A DNA stretch of 64,000 bases from DASRIA01 sp038203635 (GCA_038203635.1 JBBRDT010000001.1:50247-114246), one strand, 5' to 3'; shown: positions 1-8,909, counted from the first letter of the stretch. The notes: generated from the sequence alone by a model not told the origin. Numbers and translations are program-made.

Positions 1-362
1 GTGTCGCGCAGGACGAGGGCCTCGACGCCCTTGATCCGCTTCTTGCGGTTCGTCACCTCGACGACGATCCGCTCCGAATCCGACGTGTAGACCCACCTCG
101 CGCCCCGCGGCATCGGCCAGTAGGGGTGCTCGATCTTCGTCGTGAAGTCCGCGGGGTCGAGCTCGACCGGCTCGCCGCCCTGCGGCAGGTCGGCAGTGCT
201 GTCGGCGGAGGTCGTCTCGGTCGTGGCGGTCGGGGGCGCCGCGGTCGTGGTCTGAGCAGCATTGTCGTCGCTGTCAGACCCGCAGCCCGCGACGAGCAAC
301 CCCGCCGTGAGCGCCAGTGCGAGCGCTCCGCCGACGATCAAGAGCATCGGGCGTCTCGTCAC
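1..362 (-). CDS. Secreted lipoprotein, C-terminus outside window
   Basis: Reads off the left edge, so only about the first 120 residues are visible. A GTG at 362 (MTRRPMLL) or an ATG at 347 starts a hydrophobic signal ending in a lipobox (LLVAGC), so a diacylglyceryl-anchored surface protein is expected. A Thr/Ala-rich linker follows, then a folded part beginning HPYWPMPRGARWVY and running into a beta-strand-like stretch (SERIVVEVTNRKKRI). It begins 7 nt after the PepSY-like gene stops and is probably co-transcribed with that gene and the two-component system upstream. No function can be named from this fragment. Confidence 0.75.
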   Translation of the reverse strand, partial: MTRRPMLLIVGGALALALTAGLLVAGCGSDSDDNAAQTTTAAPPTATTETTSADSTADLPQGGEPVELDPADFTTKIEHPYWPMPRGARWVYTSDSERIVVEVTNRKKRIKGVEALVLRD

Positions 363-369
363 CTGCGTG

Positions 370-714
370 TCACCGCTCCGGATCAGGACCGTAGCCCTCG
401 ACCCTGGCCTGCAGCCAGTGGAAGTCGCGGTCCAGGTACACCGCGATGATCGGGCCCTTGTCGGAGCCGTCCAGGGCCTGGGTCGGCTTGAAGACCCTGA
501 CCTTCCAGGCGGCCATGCCTGCGTTGTCGTGCGCGACCGATACGACCTTCCCGCGCTTGGTGACCTCGAGCGCGGCCCGCTCGGCCCGCTCGGTTTGGGC
601 ATCTGCGACCTTGGTGTCGGACTCGCCGTCCACGGCCTGTGCGATGCCGACTGCGCCCGCGCTCAGCGCGACGGCCAGCATTCCGGCAATCAATATTTTG
701 TGAATTCGTGTCAT
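370..714 (-). CDS. Secreted PepSY-like protein
   Basis: 114 residues with a clear signal peptide (KILIAGMLAVALSAGAVGIAQA). The mature part resembles a single PepSY-type fold: a helix-forming segment (AERAALEVTKRGKVVSV) followed by strands around AWKVRVFK and IIAVYLDRDFHWL. PepSY domains are known mainly as small exported sensor or inhibitor modules. It lies 47 nt after the histidine kinase on the same strand, so it may be a sensory accessory or target of that system. The PepSY assignment rests on pattern and size, not on a search. Confidence 0.65.
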   Translation of the reverse strand: MTRIHKILIAGMLAVALSAGAVGIAQAVDGESDTKVADAQTERAERAALEVTKRGKVVSVAHDNAGMAAWKVRVFKPTQALDGSDKGPIIAVYLDRDFHWLQARVEGYGPDPER

Positions 715-761
715 GTACTCAGTGTGCCCCGGACACTGAGATGGACATGAGAGCGGCGAAA

Positions 762-2114
762 TCAGTTCGCGGAGCGCGCCGCGATCGGCACGCGCAGCCG
801 CACCGTAGCGCCGTTTGACGCGGTGTCGACGATTTCCGCGGTTCCTCCGTGAGCCTCGGCGATCACCCGCACGATCGCGAGCCCGATACCCGTTCCGCCG
901 CGTGTGCGGGCGCCGTCGCCGCGTGAGAATCGCTCGAACGCGTGCGGCTCCAGCTCCGCGGGAAAACCGGCACCCTCGTCGCTGACGTCGATCTCGACCG
1001 CCTCTCCGTTGCCGCGGGCGGTGAGGCGGATCTCACCGGCGCCGTAGCGCAGGGCGTTGTCGACGAGGTTCCAGAGCGCCTGGCGACTGCGCAGCGGGTC
1101 CATCGCGACCCGCAGGTCATGCGGCGCGTCGACGTGGATCCGGCGGCCCTGCTCCCCGGCCCGGTCCGCGAAGCGCTGACCGGTGCGCTCGAGCAGGTCA
1201 TGAAGCTGCACGTCTTCCGGACGGACGGGTAGCTGGCCGTCCGCAGAGCGCGCGATCAGCAGCAGGTCCTCCGCCAGCTGGGCGAGATGGTCGGTCTCCT
1301 CGAGGGCGGCAACCAGCGACTCGCGCACGTTGCCGCCACTTCGCTCCGCCCGCATCGCCGCCTCGAGCTCGGCCTTCACGACCGCCAGCGGTGTGCGCAT
1401 CTCGTGGCTTGCGTCCGCGACGAACCGCCGCTCCCGGACGAACGATGCCTGGAGCCGCGCGAGCATGTCATTGAGCGTCTCCCCGAGCCGCCGGATCTCG
1501 TCGTGCGCGTCAGGCAGCGGCAGCCGCTCGCCGTCACGCGTGAGCGAGATCCGCTTGGCCCGCTGGCGCATCGCCTCCACCGGCCGGAAGCCGATCGTCG
1601 CGAGCATGTAACCGATGCCCGAGGCGAGCAGCACCGCGATCGGCCCCCCGATGAGGAACGACTTCGACAGCGTCGTGAGCGTGTCGTCGCGGTCGGACAG
1701 CGAGGCGCCGGTGACGACCACCAGGGTTCTGCCCTGCGAGCTTGCCGGCCGCGCGAGGATCCGCGCCGGCCCATCGACACCTGCCACATGACGCCCGAGC
1801 ATCAACGGGCTGCGCGCGGCCCTCCGCGCCTCGCCGGGACGGAGCGCCGGCACGCGATTCTGGGTCGTGCCGTCCAGCAATCGCCCTCTGGGCGTGAGGA
1901 TCTGGATGAACCCCTCGTCCGACTCGACCAGTCGAGGCCCGCCGACCACGGAGCGAGTCGTGTCGCTCGACCGCACGAGCGCGGCGACGTCGTCCGACCG
2001 CGAACGCAACGACGTCTCGACGATCTCGTCGAGCTGCGTTTCCTGCCGTTCGTACACGAACACGCCCATCGCGGCGATCACCAGCGCCATCGCAAGCGCG
2101 AACGCGACCGTCAA
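762..2114 (-). CDS. Membrane sensor histidine kinase (HAMP, HisKA, HATPase)
   Basis: About 450 residues. An N-terminal membrane segment is followed by an extracytoplasmic sensor region (about 21-150), a second membrane helix (about 152-175), a HAMP linker, a HisKA domain with the phospho-acceptor H237 in FVADASHEMRTPL, and a HATPase domain with N box (NLVDNALRYG), G1 (DEGAGF) and G2 (GTGIGLAIV). It should phosphorylate the response regulator encoded just upstream. TTG at 2114 is the only usual start near the N-terminus. The reading frame continues upstream as LGRLPIRVR up to the regulator stop, so the true start may be a few codons earlier. Confidence 0.93.
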   Translation of the reverse strand: MTVAFALAMALVIAAMGVFVYERQETQLDEIVETSLRSRSDDVAALVRSSDTTRSVVGGPRLVESDEGFIQILTPRGRLLDGTTQNRVPALRPGEARRAARSPLMLGRHVAGVDGPARILARPASSQGRTLVVVTGASLSDRDDTLTTLSKSFLIGGPIAVLLASGIGYMLATIGFRPVEAMRQRAKRISLTRDGERLPLPDAHDEIRRLGETLNDMLARLQASFVRERRFVADASHEMRTPLAVVKAELEAAMRAERSGGNVRESLVAALEETDHLAQLAEDLLLIARSADGQLPVRPEDVQLHDLLERTGQRFADRAGEQGRRIHVDAPHDLRVAMDPLRSRQALWNLVDNALRYGAGEIRLTARGNGEAVEIDVSDEGAGFPAELEPHAFERFSRGDGARTRGGTGIGLAIVRVIAEAHGGTAEIVDTASNGATVRLRVPIAARSAN

Positions 2115-2137
2115 CCGGACCCGGATCGGCAGTCTTC

Positions 2138-2818
2138 CTAAGATCCTCCGTCCCTTCGCAGCCGGTAGCCGGCGCCTCGCACGGTCTCGAGCGACTTCAC
2201 GCCGAACGGCCGGTCGATCTTCTCGCGCAGGTAGCGGACGTAGACCTCGACGACGTTTGATCGGTTCTCATAGTCGTAGTCCCATGCGTGCTCCAGGAGC
2301 TGATACCGGCTGAGGAGCTCCCCGGGCCGGCGCATGAACGTCTCCAGCAACGCGAACTCTTTCGGGGAGAGCGCGATCTCCTCCTTCCCACGCCACGCCT
2401 GCTGCGTGGCAGGGTCCAGGCGCAGGTCGCCGACCTCGAGCACCGGCGGGCGCTCGACGGGACCGCGGCGCGCGAGCGCGCGCAGTCGCGCGAGCAGCTC
2501 CGCCAGCGAGAAGGGCTTGGTCAGATAGTCGTCGGCGCCCTCGTCGAGCCCCAGGACGCGATCGTCGACCGAGTCGCGCGCCGTCACCATGATGATCGGC
2601 GCCCAGATCCCGTCCTCACGGAGGCGCCGGCACGTCACGAAGCCGTCGATGCCGGGCAGCATCACGTCCAGCACGACCGCGTCGAACTCCGTCGCGGCGG
2701 CCATCCACAGTGCGTCCTCACCGTTCGAGGCGAGGTCGGCCACGATGCCCTCCGCCTGCAGGCCCCGTCTCACGGCCGCGGCCATCCGCTTGTCGTCCTC
2801 CACGATCAGAACGCGCAC
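2138..2818 (-). CDS. OmpR/PhoB-family response regulator
   Basis: 226 residues. Receiver domain 1-115 has acidic pocket residues E7/D8/D9, phospho-acceptor D51 in VVLDVMLPG and K101 in YLTKPF. The C-terminal winged-helix DNA-binding domain contains LSPKEFALLETF and the recognition region NVVEVYVRYLREKID. It is the first gene of the minus-strand set regulator-kinase-PepSY protein-lipoprotein and probably controls those two envelope genes or its own operon. The stop lies 23 nt upstream of the first canonical kinase start. Confidence 0.95.
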   Translation of the reverse strand: MRVLIVEDDKRMAAAVRRGLQAEGIVADLASNGEDALWMAAATEFDAVVLDVMLPGIDGFVTCRRLREDGIWAPIIMVTARDSVDDRVLGLDEGADDYLTKPFSLAELLARLRALARRGPVERPPVLEVGDLRLDPATQQAWRGKEEIALSPKEFALLETFMRRPGELLSRYQLLEHAWDYDYENRSNVVEVYVRYLREKIDRPFGVKSLETVRGAGYRLRRDGGS

Positions 2819-2925
2819 GTAGCGAATTTCACCGCCAGAAGATGAGAGGTGCCTGAGAAAAACGGCTTGATAATGGGGCGAATGACCGGGTTACTGCCTA
2901 ACTTGTCGTGGGTAGTCGACCGTCT

Positions 2926-3153
2926 ATGGAACGGATGCACTCCAACTCCGCGACCGCCTCTCCTCTCAAGGCGGTGTTCGAATCGGCCAAGCACTTTGGC
3001 CTGAGCGACGACGACGTTCTGCGTACGCTCGACGAGACGCTGTGGGCAGTTGGCGAGGACGCCACGATGTCCGAGTATCTCGACGAGTTGAACGGGACAC
3101 TGGCACGATGCATCCTCGCCAGGGAGCGGGACCGCTCCCGGCGCGGCTGCTAG
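2926..3153 (+). CDS. Small helical protein of unknown function
   Basis: 75 residues from ATG 2926 (MERMHSNS). Mostly amphipathic helix: LKAVFESAKHFGLSDDDVL, then TLDETLWAVGEDATMSEYL, then a basic tail with a final cysteine. No signal peptide or membrane segment. It is divergent from the response regulator and convergent with the PPK2 gene. Codon use is coding-like and the protein has an ordered helical pattern, but no family is recognised. A 9-codon upstream extension to 2899-2908 is possible but unnecessary. Confidence 0.5.
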   Translation: MERMHSNSATASPLKAVFESAKHFGLSDDDVLRTLDETLWAVGEDATMSEYLDELNGTLARCILARERDRSRRGC

Positions 3154-3179
3154 CCGAGTCCCACCCCCAGACCGCGCGC

Positions 3180-3965
3180 TCACCCCTCCGGCATGTCGAC
3201 CGGTTCGATGCCGCGCTCGCGCATGCCCCGCTCCATCTGCGCGATCGCCGTCTCGATCACCTTCACGCGCGCATAGCGCTTCGACTCCGCCTCGACGAGC
3301 TGCCAGTGCGCGAGCTCGTGGTCGGTGCGGGCGAGCACGTCCTCGACGGCGTCCTCGTATTGCGGCCGGAGCGCGCGATTGCGCCAGTCGTCATCGGTCA
3401 GCTTCCACCGCTTGAGCGGGTCCTGCGCGCGCTGCTCGAACCGCCTCCGCTGCTCCGCCGCGGAGATGTGCAGCCAGAACTTGACGATGATCACTCCCTC
3501 GCGCGCGAGCATCCGCTCGAACGCCACGATTTCGTCGTAGGCGCGGGACCACTGGTCCACGCTGACGAGGCCCTCGACTCGCTCCACGAGCACTCGCCCG
3601 TACCAGGAGCGGTCGAGCACCGACATGTCGCCCAAGCCTGGCAGCACCGGCTCGAACCGCCACAGGAAGTGATGGCGGCGCTCTTCGTCGATGGGCGCCC
3701 CGAATGCCGCGACGCGCACGTGGCGCGGATCGAGCGGGGCGACCAGCCGCTTGATCGCGCCGCCCTTCCCGGCTGCGTCCCACCCCTCGAACAGCAGGCA
3801 GACCGCCGGGCCCAGCCGGCCGTCGCCGAGCTTGCCGCCGATCTGCAGCCGCAGCGCCAGCAGGCGCCGCTGAGCCGCCTCGAGCCGCTTGGCCTCCTCG
3901 GTCTTCGACAGCGCCAGCGTGAGGTCGAGGTCGTGCAGCGAGAGCGCGGCCATGGAAGCAGTCAT
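3180..3965 (-). CDS. ppk2: PPK2-family polyphosphate kinase
   Basis: 261 residues, normal for a one-domain PPK2. Walker A GWDAAGKGG at 61-69, the lid and phosphate-binding DRSWYGR at 118-124, and the typical downstream KFWLHISAAEQRRRF and DPLKRWKLTDDDW signatures are all present. PPK2 enzymes transfer phosphate between polyphosphate and nucleotides. Subclass (AMP, ADP or GDP specific) cannot be fixed by eye. The gene starts 3 nt after the upstream crotonase stop, whose TAGGAG overlaps its ribosome-binding site, so the two are translationally coupled. A second in-frame ATG at 3953 is an alternative start. Confidence 0.92.
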   Translation of the reverse strand: MTASMAALSLHDLDLTLALSKTEEAKRLEAAQRRLLALRLQIGGKLGDGRLGPAVCLLFEGWDAAGKGGAIKRLVAPLDPRHVRVAAFGAPIDEERRHHFLWRFEPVLPGLGDMSVLDRSWYGRVLVERVEGLVSVDQWSRAYDEIVAFERMLAREGVIIVKFWLHISAAEQRRRFEQRAQDPLKRWKLTDDDWRNRALRPQYEDAVEDVLARTDHELAHWQLVEAESKRYARVKVIETAIAQMERGMRERGIEPVDMPEG

Positions 3966-3968
3966 CTC

Positions 3969-4772
3969 CTAGTCGGCGAACTCGGCGGACCGCTTCTCGA
4001 GGTACGCGCCGATCGCCTCGGCGGGCGCCGCCCCGTGCAGCGCCATGATCTGCTGGCGGTCCTCGTACTCGACGGCCGTCTGCTGGGAGGGGATCTCGAG
4101 CGCCGCCCACATGCCCTGCTTGGTGAGCCGCGTGCCCCACGGTGCCCAGGCGGCCACCTGCTCGGCTCCCTCGAGCGCGCGCGCGAGCAGCCGATCGTCG
4201 TCCACCACGTCCGCGACCAGGCCGATGCTCGCCGCCTCGTCAGCGTCGAGACGCCGGCCGGTGAGCATCAGCTCGTGGGCGCGGGAGGCGCCGACCAGCC
4301 GCGGCAGCAGCCAGCTCGTGGCCATGTCGCAGTTCGACAGGCCGATGTTGATGAACGCGGCGCGGAACACGGCGCTGCGCGCCGCGTAGCGGATGTCGCT
4401 CGCGCACGCGAGCGCGATCCCGAAGCCCGCCGCTCCCCCGTTCACCGCGGCGATCACCGGCTGCGGTGTCGCGCGTACCTGCAGGATCAGCCGCGACATG
4501 TGCTCCTGGTTGCCGAAGTGATCCCGCGCGGGGTCGCTGCCGTCGTTACCCGGCGCCTGGCCATAGCCGCGCAGATCGACACCGGCGCAGAACCCACGCC
4601 CCGCGCCGGTCAGGACGACCACCCTGCAGGAGCGGTCGGCCGCGATCGAGCGCAGCTCTTCGTGCAGGGCCGCGCACAGATCTGTGTTGATCGCGTTCAG
4701 CTGCTCGGGCCGGTTGAGCGTCACGAGCCTCACTTGCGGTGCGGGGCGCTCGCTCAGGACAACTTCACTCAT
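3969..4772 (-). CDS. Enoyl-CoA hydratase/isomerase family protein
   Basis: 267 residues with the crotonase fold. The CoA-binding and oxyanion-hole motifs TGAGRGFCAGVDL and NGGAAGFGIALA are present, followed by the active-site helix region GLSNCDMATSWLLPRLVG. The Asp in SNCDMATS is typical of actinobacterial EchA-like members whose substrate is unknown. It probably acts in fatty-acid or aromatic acyl-CoA breakdown. Preceded by a divergent 140-bp region shared with the GH114 gene. The downstream coupling to a PPK2 gene is not a standard pathway pairing. Confidence 0.9.
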   Translation of the reverse strand: MSEVVLSERPAPQVRLVTLNRPEQLNAINTDLCAALHEELRSIAADRSCRVVVLTGAGRGFCAGVDLRGYGQAPGNDGSDPARDHFGNQEHMSRLILQVRATPQPVIAAVNGGAAGFGIALACASDIRYAARSAVFRAAFINIGLSNCDMATSWLLPRLVGASRAHELMLTGRRLDADEAASIGLVADVVDDDRLLARALEGAEQVAAWAPWGTRLTKQGMWAALEIPSQQTAVEYEDRQQIMALHGAAPAEAIGAYLEKRSAEFAD

Positions 4773-4912
4773 CGGTGCTCCTCTCGTCGCTCGTCGGCGC
4801 GCGCGATCCTATGCGCTGAGCCGCCGCCGAAGAGCAATATGAGTACGCCATTCGTGCCGATATCGTGTTTGGAAGTTGGAAGGACGGCCTAAACTGCCGA
4901 TAGGCCCAGGGG

Positions 4913-5743
4913 ATGGATCCCAATACTCACAAGTCCCGGCGGCGGCTCGTGCGAGCGGCCGTGTACGGGGTCGCGACGGTCGCGATCCTGGCCGTCGGCA
5001 TCACACAGGTCCTGCTCGCCGACGGCGAGGCCCGGTGTGTCGGCGCCTGCAAGCCCCCGCCGTTCGAGGCCGCCTGGACCTACCAGCTCCAGGGCACGCC
5101 ACAGATCACGCGGGCAGTCGTGTACGACGTGGACGGGTTCGACACTCCCGCGTCGTTCGTGTCGCGCCTGCACAAGTTCGGACGTTACGCCGTCTGTTAC
5201 ATCAGCGCGGGAACGTGGGAGGACTGGCGTCCCGACCGGAGCCGCTTCCCCGACTCCGTGCTGGGCCGCAGCAACGGCTGGCCCGGCGAGCGTTGGCTCG
5301 ACATCCGGCGGATCGACGTGCTGACCCCGATCATGCGCGACCGCATCTCCATCTGCAAGAGCAAGGGATTCGATGCCGTGGAGCCGGACAACGTCGACGG
5401 CTTCACCAACGACACGGGCTTCCCGCTGACGGACAGACATCAGGTCCGCTACAACAAGCGCCTGGCCCTGCTTGCCCACAACGCCGGCATGGCGGTCGGG
5501 CTGAAGAACGATCTCGAGCAGGTCACCGCGCTGCGTAACGACTTCGACTTCGCGGTGGTCGAGCAGTGCTTCCAGTATCAGGCGTGCGGCAAGCTGGTGC
5601 CGTTCATCGACGCAGGCAAGCCGGTGTTCGAGGTGGAGTACGAGCTGCCCAGGTCCAGCTTCTGCGACCGTGCACGCAAGCTGCGCATCAACGCGCAGCG
5701 CACCAACGTCGACCTCTCGAAGGTCGGCGCTGTCTGCCGGTAG
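4913..5743 (+). CDS. GH114 endo-alpha-1,4-polygalactosaminidase-like hydrolase, membrane-anchored
   Basis: 276 residues. A basic N-terminus and one hydrophobic segment (about 15-36) anchor or export it. The rest is a TIM-barrel-like GH114 domain: FEAAWTYQLQG, YDVDGFDTPASFV, AVCYISAGTWEDWRPD, GWPGERWLDIRR, GFDAVEPDNVDGF, VGLKNDLEQV and VVEQCFQY follow the family order. The acidic residues in CYISAGTWEDW and EPDNVDG are candidate catalytic or binding residues. GH114 includes bacterial endo-polygalactosaminidase and fungal Ega3, which cleave galactosamine-rich polymers. It converges, 12 nt apart, on the Pel-like operon and probably trims that polymer. A ribosome-binding site (AGGGG) precedes the ATG. 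Confidence 0.85.
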   Translation: MDPNTHKSRRRLVRAAVYGVATVAILAVGITQVLLADGEARCVGACKPPPFEAAWTYQLQGTPQITRAVVYDVDGFDTPASFVSRLHKFGRYAVCYISAGTWEDWRPDRSRFPDSVLGRSNGWPGERWLDIRRIDVLTPIMRDRISICKSKGFDAVEPDNVDGFTNDTGFPLTDRHQVRYNKRLALLAHNAGMAVGLKNDLEQVTALRNDFDFAVVEQCFQYQACGKLVPFIDAGKPVFEVEYELPRSSFCDRARKLRINAQRTNVDLSKVGAVCR

Positions 5744-5755
5744 CCGCGGCCGGCG

Positions 5756-6124
5756 CTAACGCTCGCGGATCGTGATGCGCCAGCTGCTCGGCGCGCTCGC
5801 GCTCAGGCGCCGGTAGGTGCCGCGCCGGACCGTGATCTTGCCGCGCCGGGAACGCGTCTCGAGCAGGCGAAATCCACGCGTGCCGGTTATCCGGAGCGTG
5901 CCGCGGCCCTTCGTCCAGCGCAGCGTCGCCGTGTGGCGCAGCCGGACCGTGCCGATGCGCTTCGTGCCGCGACCACTGAAGGTCCACGTCTTGGCGGCCC
6001 TCACCTGCAATGCATCTGCGGCCGTCGCGGTACCGGCGCTTGCAAGCGAGACCTGCGCCAGCAGCGCCGCCGCCAAGAGACAGCCGACGAGCACGAAGGT
6101 CCGCGTCGGGGTCAGCGTCCTCAT
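5756..6124 (-). CDS. Small basic secreted protein, last gene of the Pel-like operon
   Basis: 122 residues starting at ATG 6124, which overlaps the stop of the PelG-like gene (TCATGA region). Signal peptide about 1-33 (FVLVGCLLAAALLAQVSLASA). The mature domain is very basic and beta-rich with a W-x-F-x-G-x-G opening (TWTFSGRGTKRIGTVRL) followed by alternating LRWTKGRGTLRITG and FRLLETRSRRGKITV strands, like small extracellular beta-sandwich domains. No enzyme motif is visible. Translational coupling to the exopolysaccharide genes suggests an accessory role at the cell surface. A strongly cationic protein next to a predicted cationic polymer pathway is unexplained. Confidence 0.72.
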   Translation of the reverse strand: MRTLTPTRTFVLVGCLLAAALLAQVSLASAGTATAADALQVRAAKTWTFSGRGTKRIGTVRLRHTATLRWTKGRGTLRITGTRGFRLLETRSRRGKITVRRGTYRRLSASAPSSWRITIRER

Positions 6125-7428
6125 GCGATCCAGACCGCCGTCGCGAGCGCCCGGCCGGGACGCAGGAAGAGCTTTACCAGCGGCGGGATGGCGATGATCG
6201 ACGCGATCACGCCGCCGGCGACCAGGCCGCTGCCCGGCTGCGCCAGCGCTGCCGGCAGCTCGACCCAGACCTCGACGAGCACCGCGGCCGAGACGGCGAC
6301 CAGGGCCCACGTCATGCGCCCGAGCGACACCAGCAGGCTGACGAAAAGCGTTGCGAGCGCGAGGCAGCCGAATCCCACAAACAGACTTGTAGCGATCGTG
6401 CCCGACGTCCACGGGCTGACCAGCATGCAGAGGCCCGACAGGACGGCGGTTCCAAGGGTGAGTCGCAGGATGGCTCCCGCGAGGATCACCAGCCCCGGGC
6501 CGCCGAGGTCGACCTTGTCGGCACGTGCAACCGGCGTCTCTCGCAGCGCCCGCGGCAACTCCACGTGGACACTTGACAGGTAACGCCCGCCCCACAGGCC
6601 GCCCACGGCGGATGGGATCAGCGCGAGCGCGGGCAGCGCGCCGTAAAAGCCCCAGCCGATCGTGTGGTCCGTGACCAGCAGCGCGCCGAGCCCGGCACCG
6701 ATCACTCCCACCACGAGCGCCTGCACCCAGCCGCCGGTCGACGACGCGGCCGGGCCGGAGGTCGCGACCGCCGCGCCCACCGCCGCGATCGAGAAAAGCG
6801 CCGCGCCGACCAGCAGGGCAAAGGGATCAAGCTCGAATCCGAGACCGAGCCCGACGGACGCCAGTACGAGCGCATACAGGAGACCCCAGCCGCGGCTCAT
6901 CAGCACCGTGCCGCTGGTCCACGTGACCAGCAGCAACGCCGCGACCGCACCGGCGTCGCCGAGCGACACCAGCAGGGCGGCGATCGCGGCAAGGCCGACG
7001 ATCCCCGCCGGCCCCTCGCGGCGGAGGGATCCCAGCCCCTCCCCCTTGCTCAAGTGCCTGCTCCAGAGGATCCACTGCAAAGCGAAGGTCAAGGGCAGGG
7101 CGATTCGCACCGCCGTGTCCCACACGGCCGCGCCCAGCATGGAGTTGAGAGGCGACGCCCACATCGCCACGGCAAGAATCGCGAGCACCAGCGACATGCC
7201 CTCCGCCATCGCGCTGCGTCCCGAGGTCTCCTGCTCCTCGATGTGGCGACGGCGCGGGGCAGGAGCGCCGACGTGTCCGATCAGCTTGCGGCCGCGGTCG
7301 ATCGCTTCGCGGGCCTGCAGCCCGCACCACGCTTCGAGCACCACGGCGGCCTCGAGACTGTCCTGCACGGGCCGGCCGAGGCGGGCCTCGACGACGGCAC
7401 ATGCGCGGCGGGCGTCGAGCGCCTTCAT
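6121..7428 (-). CDS. PelG-like polytopic membrane protein (probable polysaccharide export)
   Basis: 435 residues from ATG 7428 (MKALDARRACAVV), overlapping the glycosyltransferase stop by ATGA. Residues 1-75 are soluble and helical. About ten to twelve membrane helices follow, from GMSLVLAILAVAMWASPL through GSGLVAGGVIASIIAI. A cytoplasmic loop after the helix GALPALALIPSAVGGLWGG (LSSVHVELPRALRE) recalls the PelG/MOP-flippase loop that follows a transport helix. Its position right after a PelF-type transferase is the main support, since sequence resemblance to PelG is modest. It likely moves or helps synthesise the polymer across the membrane. An unrelated membrane scaffold is the alternative. 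Confidence 0.6.
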   Translation of the reverse strand: MKALDARRACAVVEARLGRPVQDSLEAAVVLEAWCGLQAREAIDRGRKLIGHVGAPAPRRRHIEEQETSGRSAMAEGMSLVLAILAVAMWASPLNSMLGAAVWDTAVRIALPLTFALQWILWSRHLSKGEGLGSLRREGPAGIVGLAAIAALLVSLGDAGAVAALLLVTWTSGTVLMSRGWGLLYALVLASVGLGLGFELDPFALLVGAALFSIAAVGAAVATSGPAASSTGGWVQALVVGVIGAGLGALLVTDHTIGWGFYGALPALALIPSAVGGLWGGRYLSSVHVELPRALRETPVARADKVDLGGPGLVILAGAILRLTLGTAVLSGLCMLVSPWTSGTIATSLFVGFGCLALATLFVSLLVSLGRMTWALVAVSAAVLVEVWVELPAALAQPGSGLVAGGVIASIIAIPPLVKLFLRPGRALATAVWIA

Positions 7429-8909
7429 GCCGCCACCAAGTGGGTCGTCATGTGGCCGAACAGCTCGCGGTAGCCGCCGAGGCAGGTTTCCTTGGTGAAC
7501 CTGCGCGCAACCCGCTGGTGGCCGCGCTTGCCGAGACGGGAGGCCAGAGCAGGATCGCTCAGGATGGTCGTCGTCGCCACCGCGATGGCGTGCACGTCGC
7601 AGGGCGGCGCCACGATTCCGCAGCCGCGGAGCACCTCGGGCACTCCGCCGACCGAGGTCGCGACGACCGGGCGGCCCTGCGCCAGCGCCTCGAGGATGCC
7701 CATCGGCAGGCCTTCGGAGATGCTCGTCATCAAGAGCATGTCGGCCGCGTGCAGCGCACCCGTCACGTCCCGTGTGCTGCCCATGAACTTGAAGCGCTCG
7801 TCCAGCCCGAGCTGACGGTGCAGGTCCTCGCACGACTTGGCGTAGGCCTCCTGCTCGGGAGAGGAGGGCCCGTAGTAGAGGAACCGTGCGTGCGGCAACC
7901 TTTCGAGGACCTCGACCGCGACGCGCAGCATGGTGTGCACGTCCTTCAGCGGGTCGATACGTCCGATCGCGACGACCGTCGCGGTGTCCGGGAGCGGCTG
8001 GGGCTGCTCGGGCTCGCCGATGCCGTTGTGGATCACCTTGACCTTGGCCGGGTCCACGCCCATCGCCACGGCCCACTTCGCGTTGGCCTCGGACACGGGT
8101 GAGATCACGTCGGCCGCCGCGTAGGTGGCGAGGGCAAGCCCCCGCGCGAGTCGCGTCGACACGAAGCGCTGGCCAGGGGCAGACCGGCTGCGGGCGGCCG
8201 CGAGGTAGCTCTCGCGCACGTAGACGCCGTGCTCCGTGAGCAGGATCGGCGTGCCATGGATTGCCTTGTGCACCAGCGCGGGGACCGCAGCCCAGCCCGC
8301 GCACGTGACGTGCAGCAGATCGGTCTCGGGCGTCGGGGTGCTCGCGGTGCGAGCTACCCAGTAAAGGGTCTGATAGAGCGTTGCGGCCTCGACCGTGTCG
8401 AGCTCGGGAGCAGGGGCGGAGCCGTGGGTCTGCTCGGCGAGCACCTCCTGCAGCGCGCGCAGGAACTGCTCCCAGCCGCGCCGGCTGCGAAATGCCGACC
8501 GGACTCCGTCGGGGTGGCGCCGGCACCAGACCAGCGCGTCGATCAAAGCTTGGTGGTCACCGTCCCAGCCGATCAGGGTCCGCACGAGCGTGCTCGCAAG
8601 CGCGGCATTCGCCTTGCCCGGGCGGCGCTTGCGGGGAGGCGCGTCGCCCGACCAGAGGTCGATGCTCGGGAGGAGCTCGGCGTGCGCCGGCACCTCGAAG
8701 GAACGACGGTCGCGGTCAGAGGCCGCGACGATCGGGAGAACCTGCCAGTGGATCTCGGGGATCCCGTCGATCAGCAGGTCGCACCAGGAGCTCACCCCGC
8801 CGATCACGTGGGGGTACGTTCCCTCGGTGATCAGCAGGACGCGGGCACCCGGCCGGGCCGAACGGGACGGGGCACGCGGCGGCCGAATCGATGTGTCGAT
8901 CGGCACCAC
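7425..8909 (-). CDS. pelF: PelF-type GT4 glycosyltransferase
   Basis: 494 residues from GTG 8909. The N-terminal half carries the PelF (DUF3492) opening VLLITEGTYPHVIGGVSSWC. The C-terminal half is a GT-B donor domain: VVAIGRIDPLKDVHTML, FLYYGPSSPEQEAY, LMTSISEGLPMGILEALAQG and PVVATSVGGVPEVL, with the E-x(7)-E retaining motif in SEGLPMGILE. PelF is the cytosolic polymerase of Pel, a GalN/GalNAc-rich polysaccharide, probably using UDP-activated hexosamine. It lies 35 nt after the deacetylase gene and overlaps the PelG-like gene. The family call is secure; the exact sugar is inferred from the neighbours. Confidence 0.9.
   Translation of the reverse strand: MVPIDTSIRPPRAPSRSARPGARVLLITEGTYPHVIGGVSSWCDLLIDGIPEIHWQVLPIVAASDRDRRSFEVPAHAELLPSIDLWSGDAPPRKRRPGKANAALASTLVRTLIGWDGDHQALIDALVWCRRHPDGVRSAFRSRRGWEQFLRALQEVLAEQTHGSAPAPELDTVEAATLYQTLYWVARTASTPTPETDLLHVTCAGWAAVPALVHKAIHGTPILLTEHGVYVRESYLAAARSRSAPGQRFVSTRLARGLALATYAAADVISPVSEANAKWAVAMGVDPAKVKVIHNGIGEPEQPQPLPDTATVVAIGRIDPLKDVHTMLRVAVEVLERLPHARFLYYGPSSPEQEAYAKSCEDLHRQLGLDERFKFMGSTRDVTGALHAADMLLMTSISEGLPMGILEALAQGRPVVATSVGGVPEVLRGCGIVAPPCDVHAIAVATTTILSDPALASRLGKRGHQRVARRFTKETCLGGYRELFGHMTTHLVAA

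Noticed and set aside
3042..4892. 616-codon open frame on the plus strand
   Set aside because: Arg/His/Pro-rich antisense shadow of the crotonase and PPK2 genes; no motif.
6125..6595. N-terminal extension of the small secreted protein upstream of 6124
   Set aside because: It would read through the PelG-like gene out of frame; the signal peptide starts cleanly at ATG 6124.
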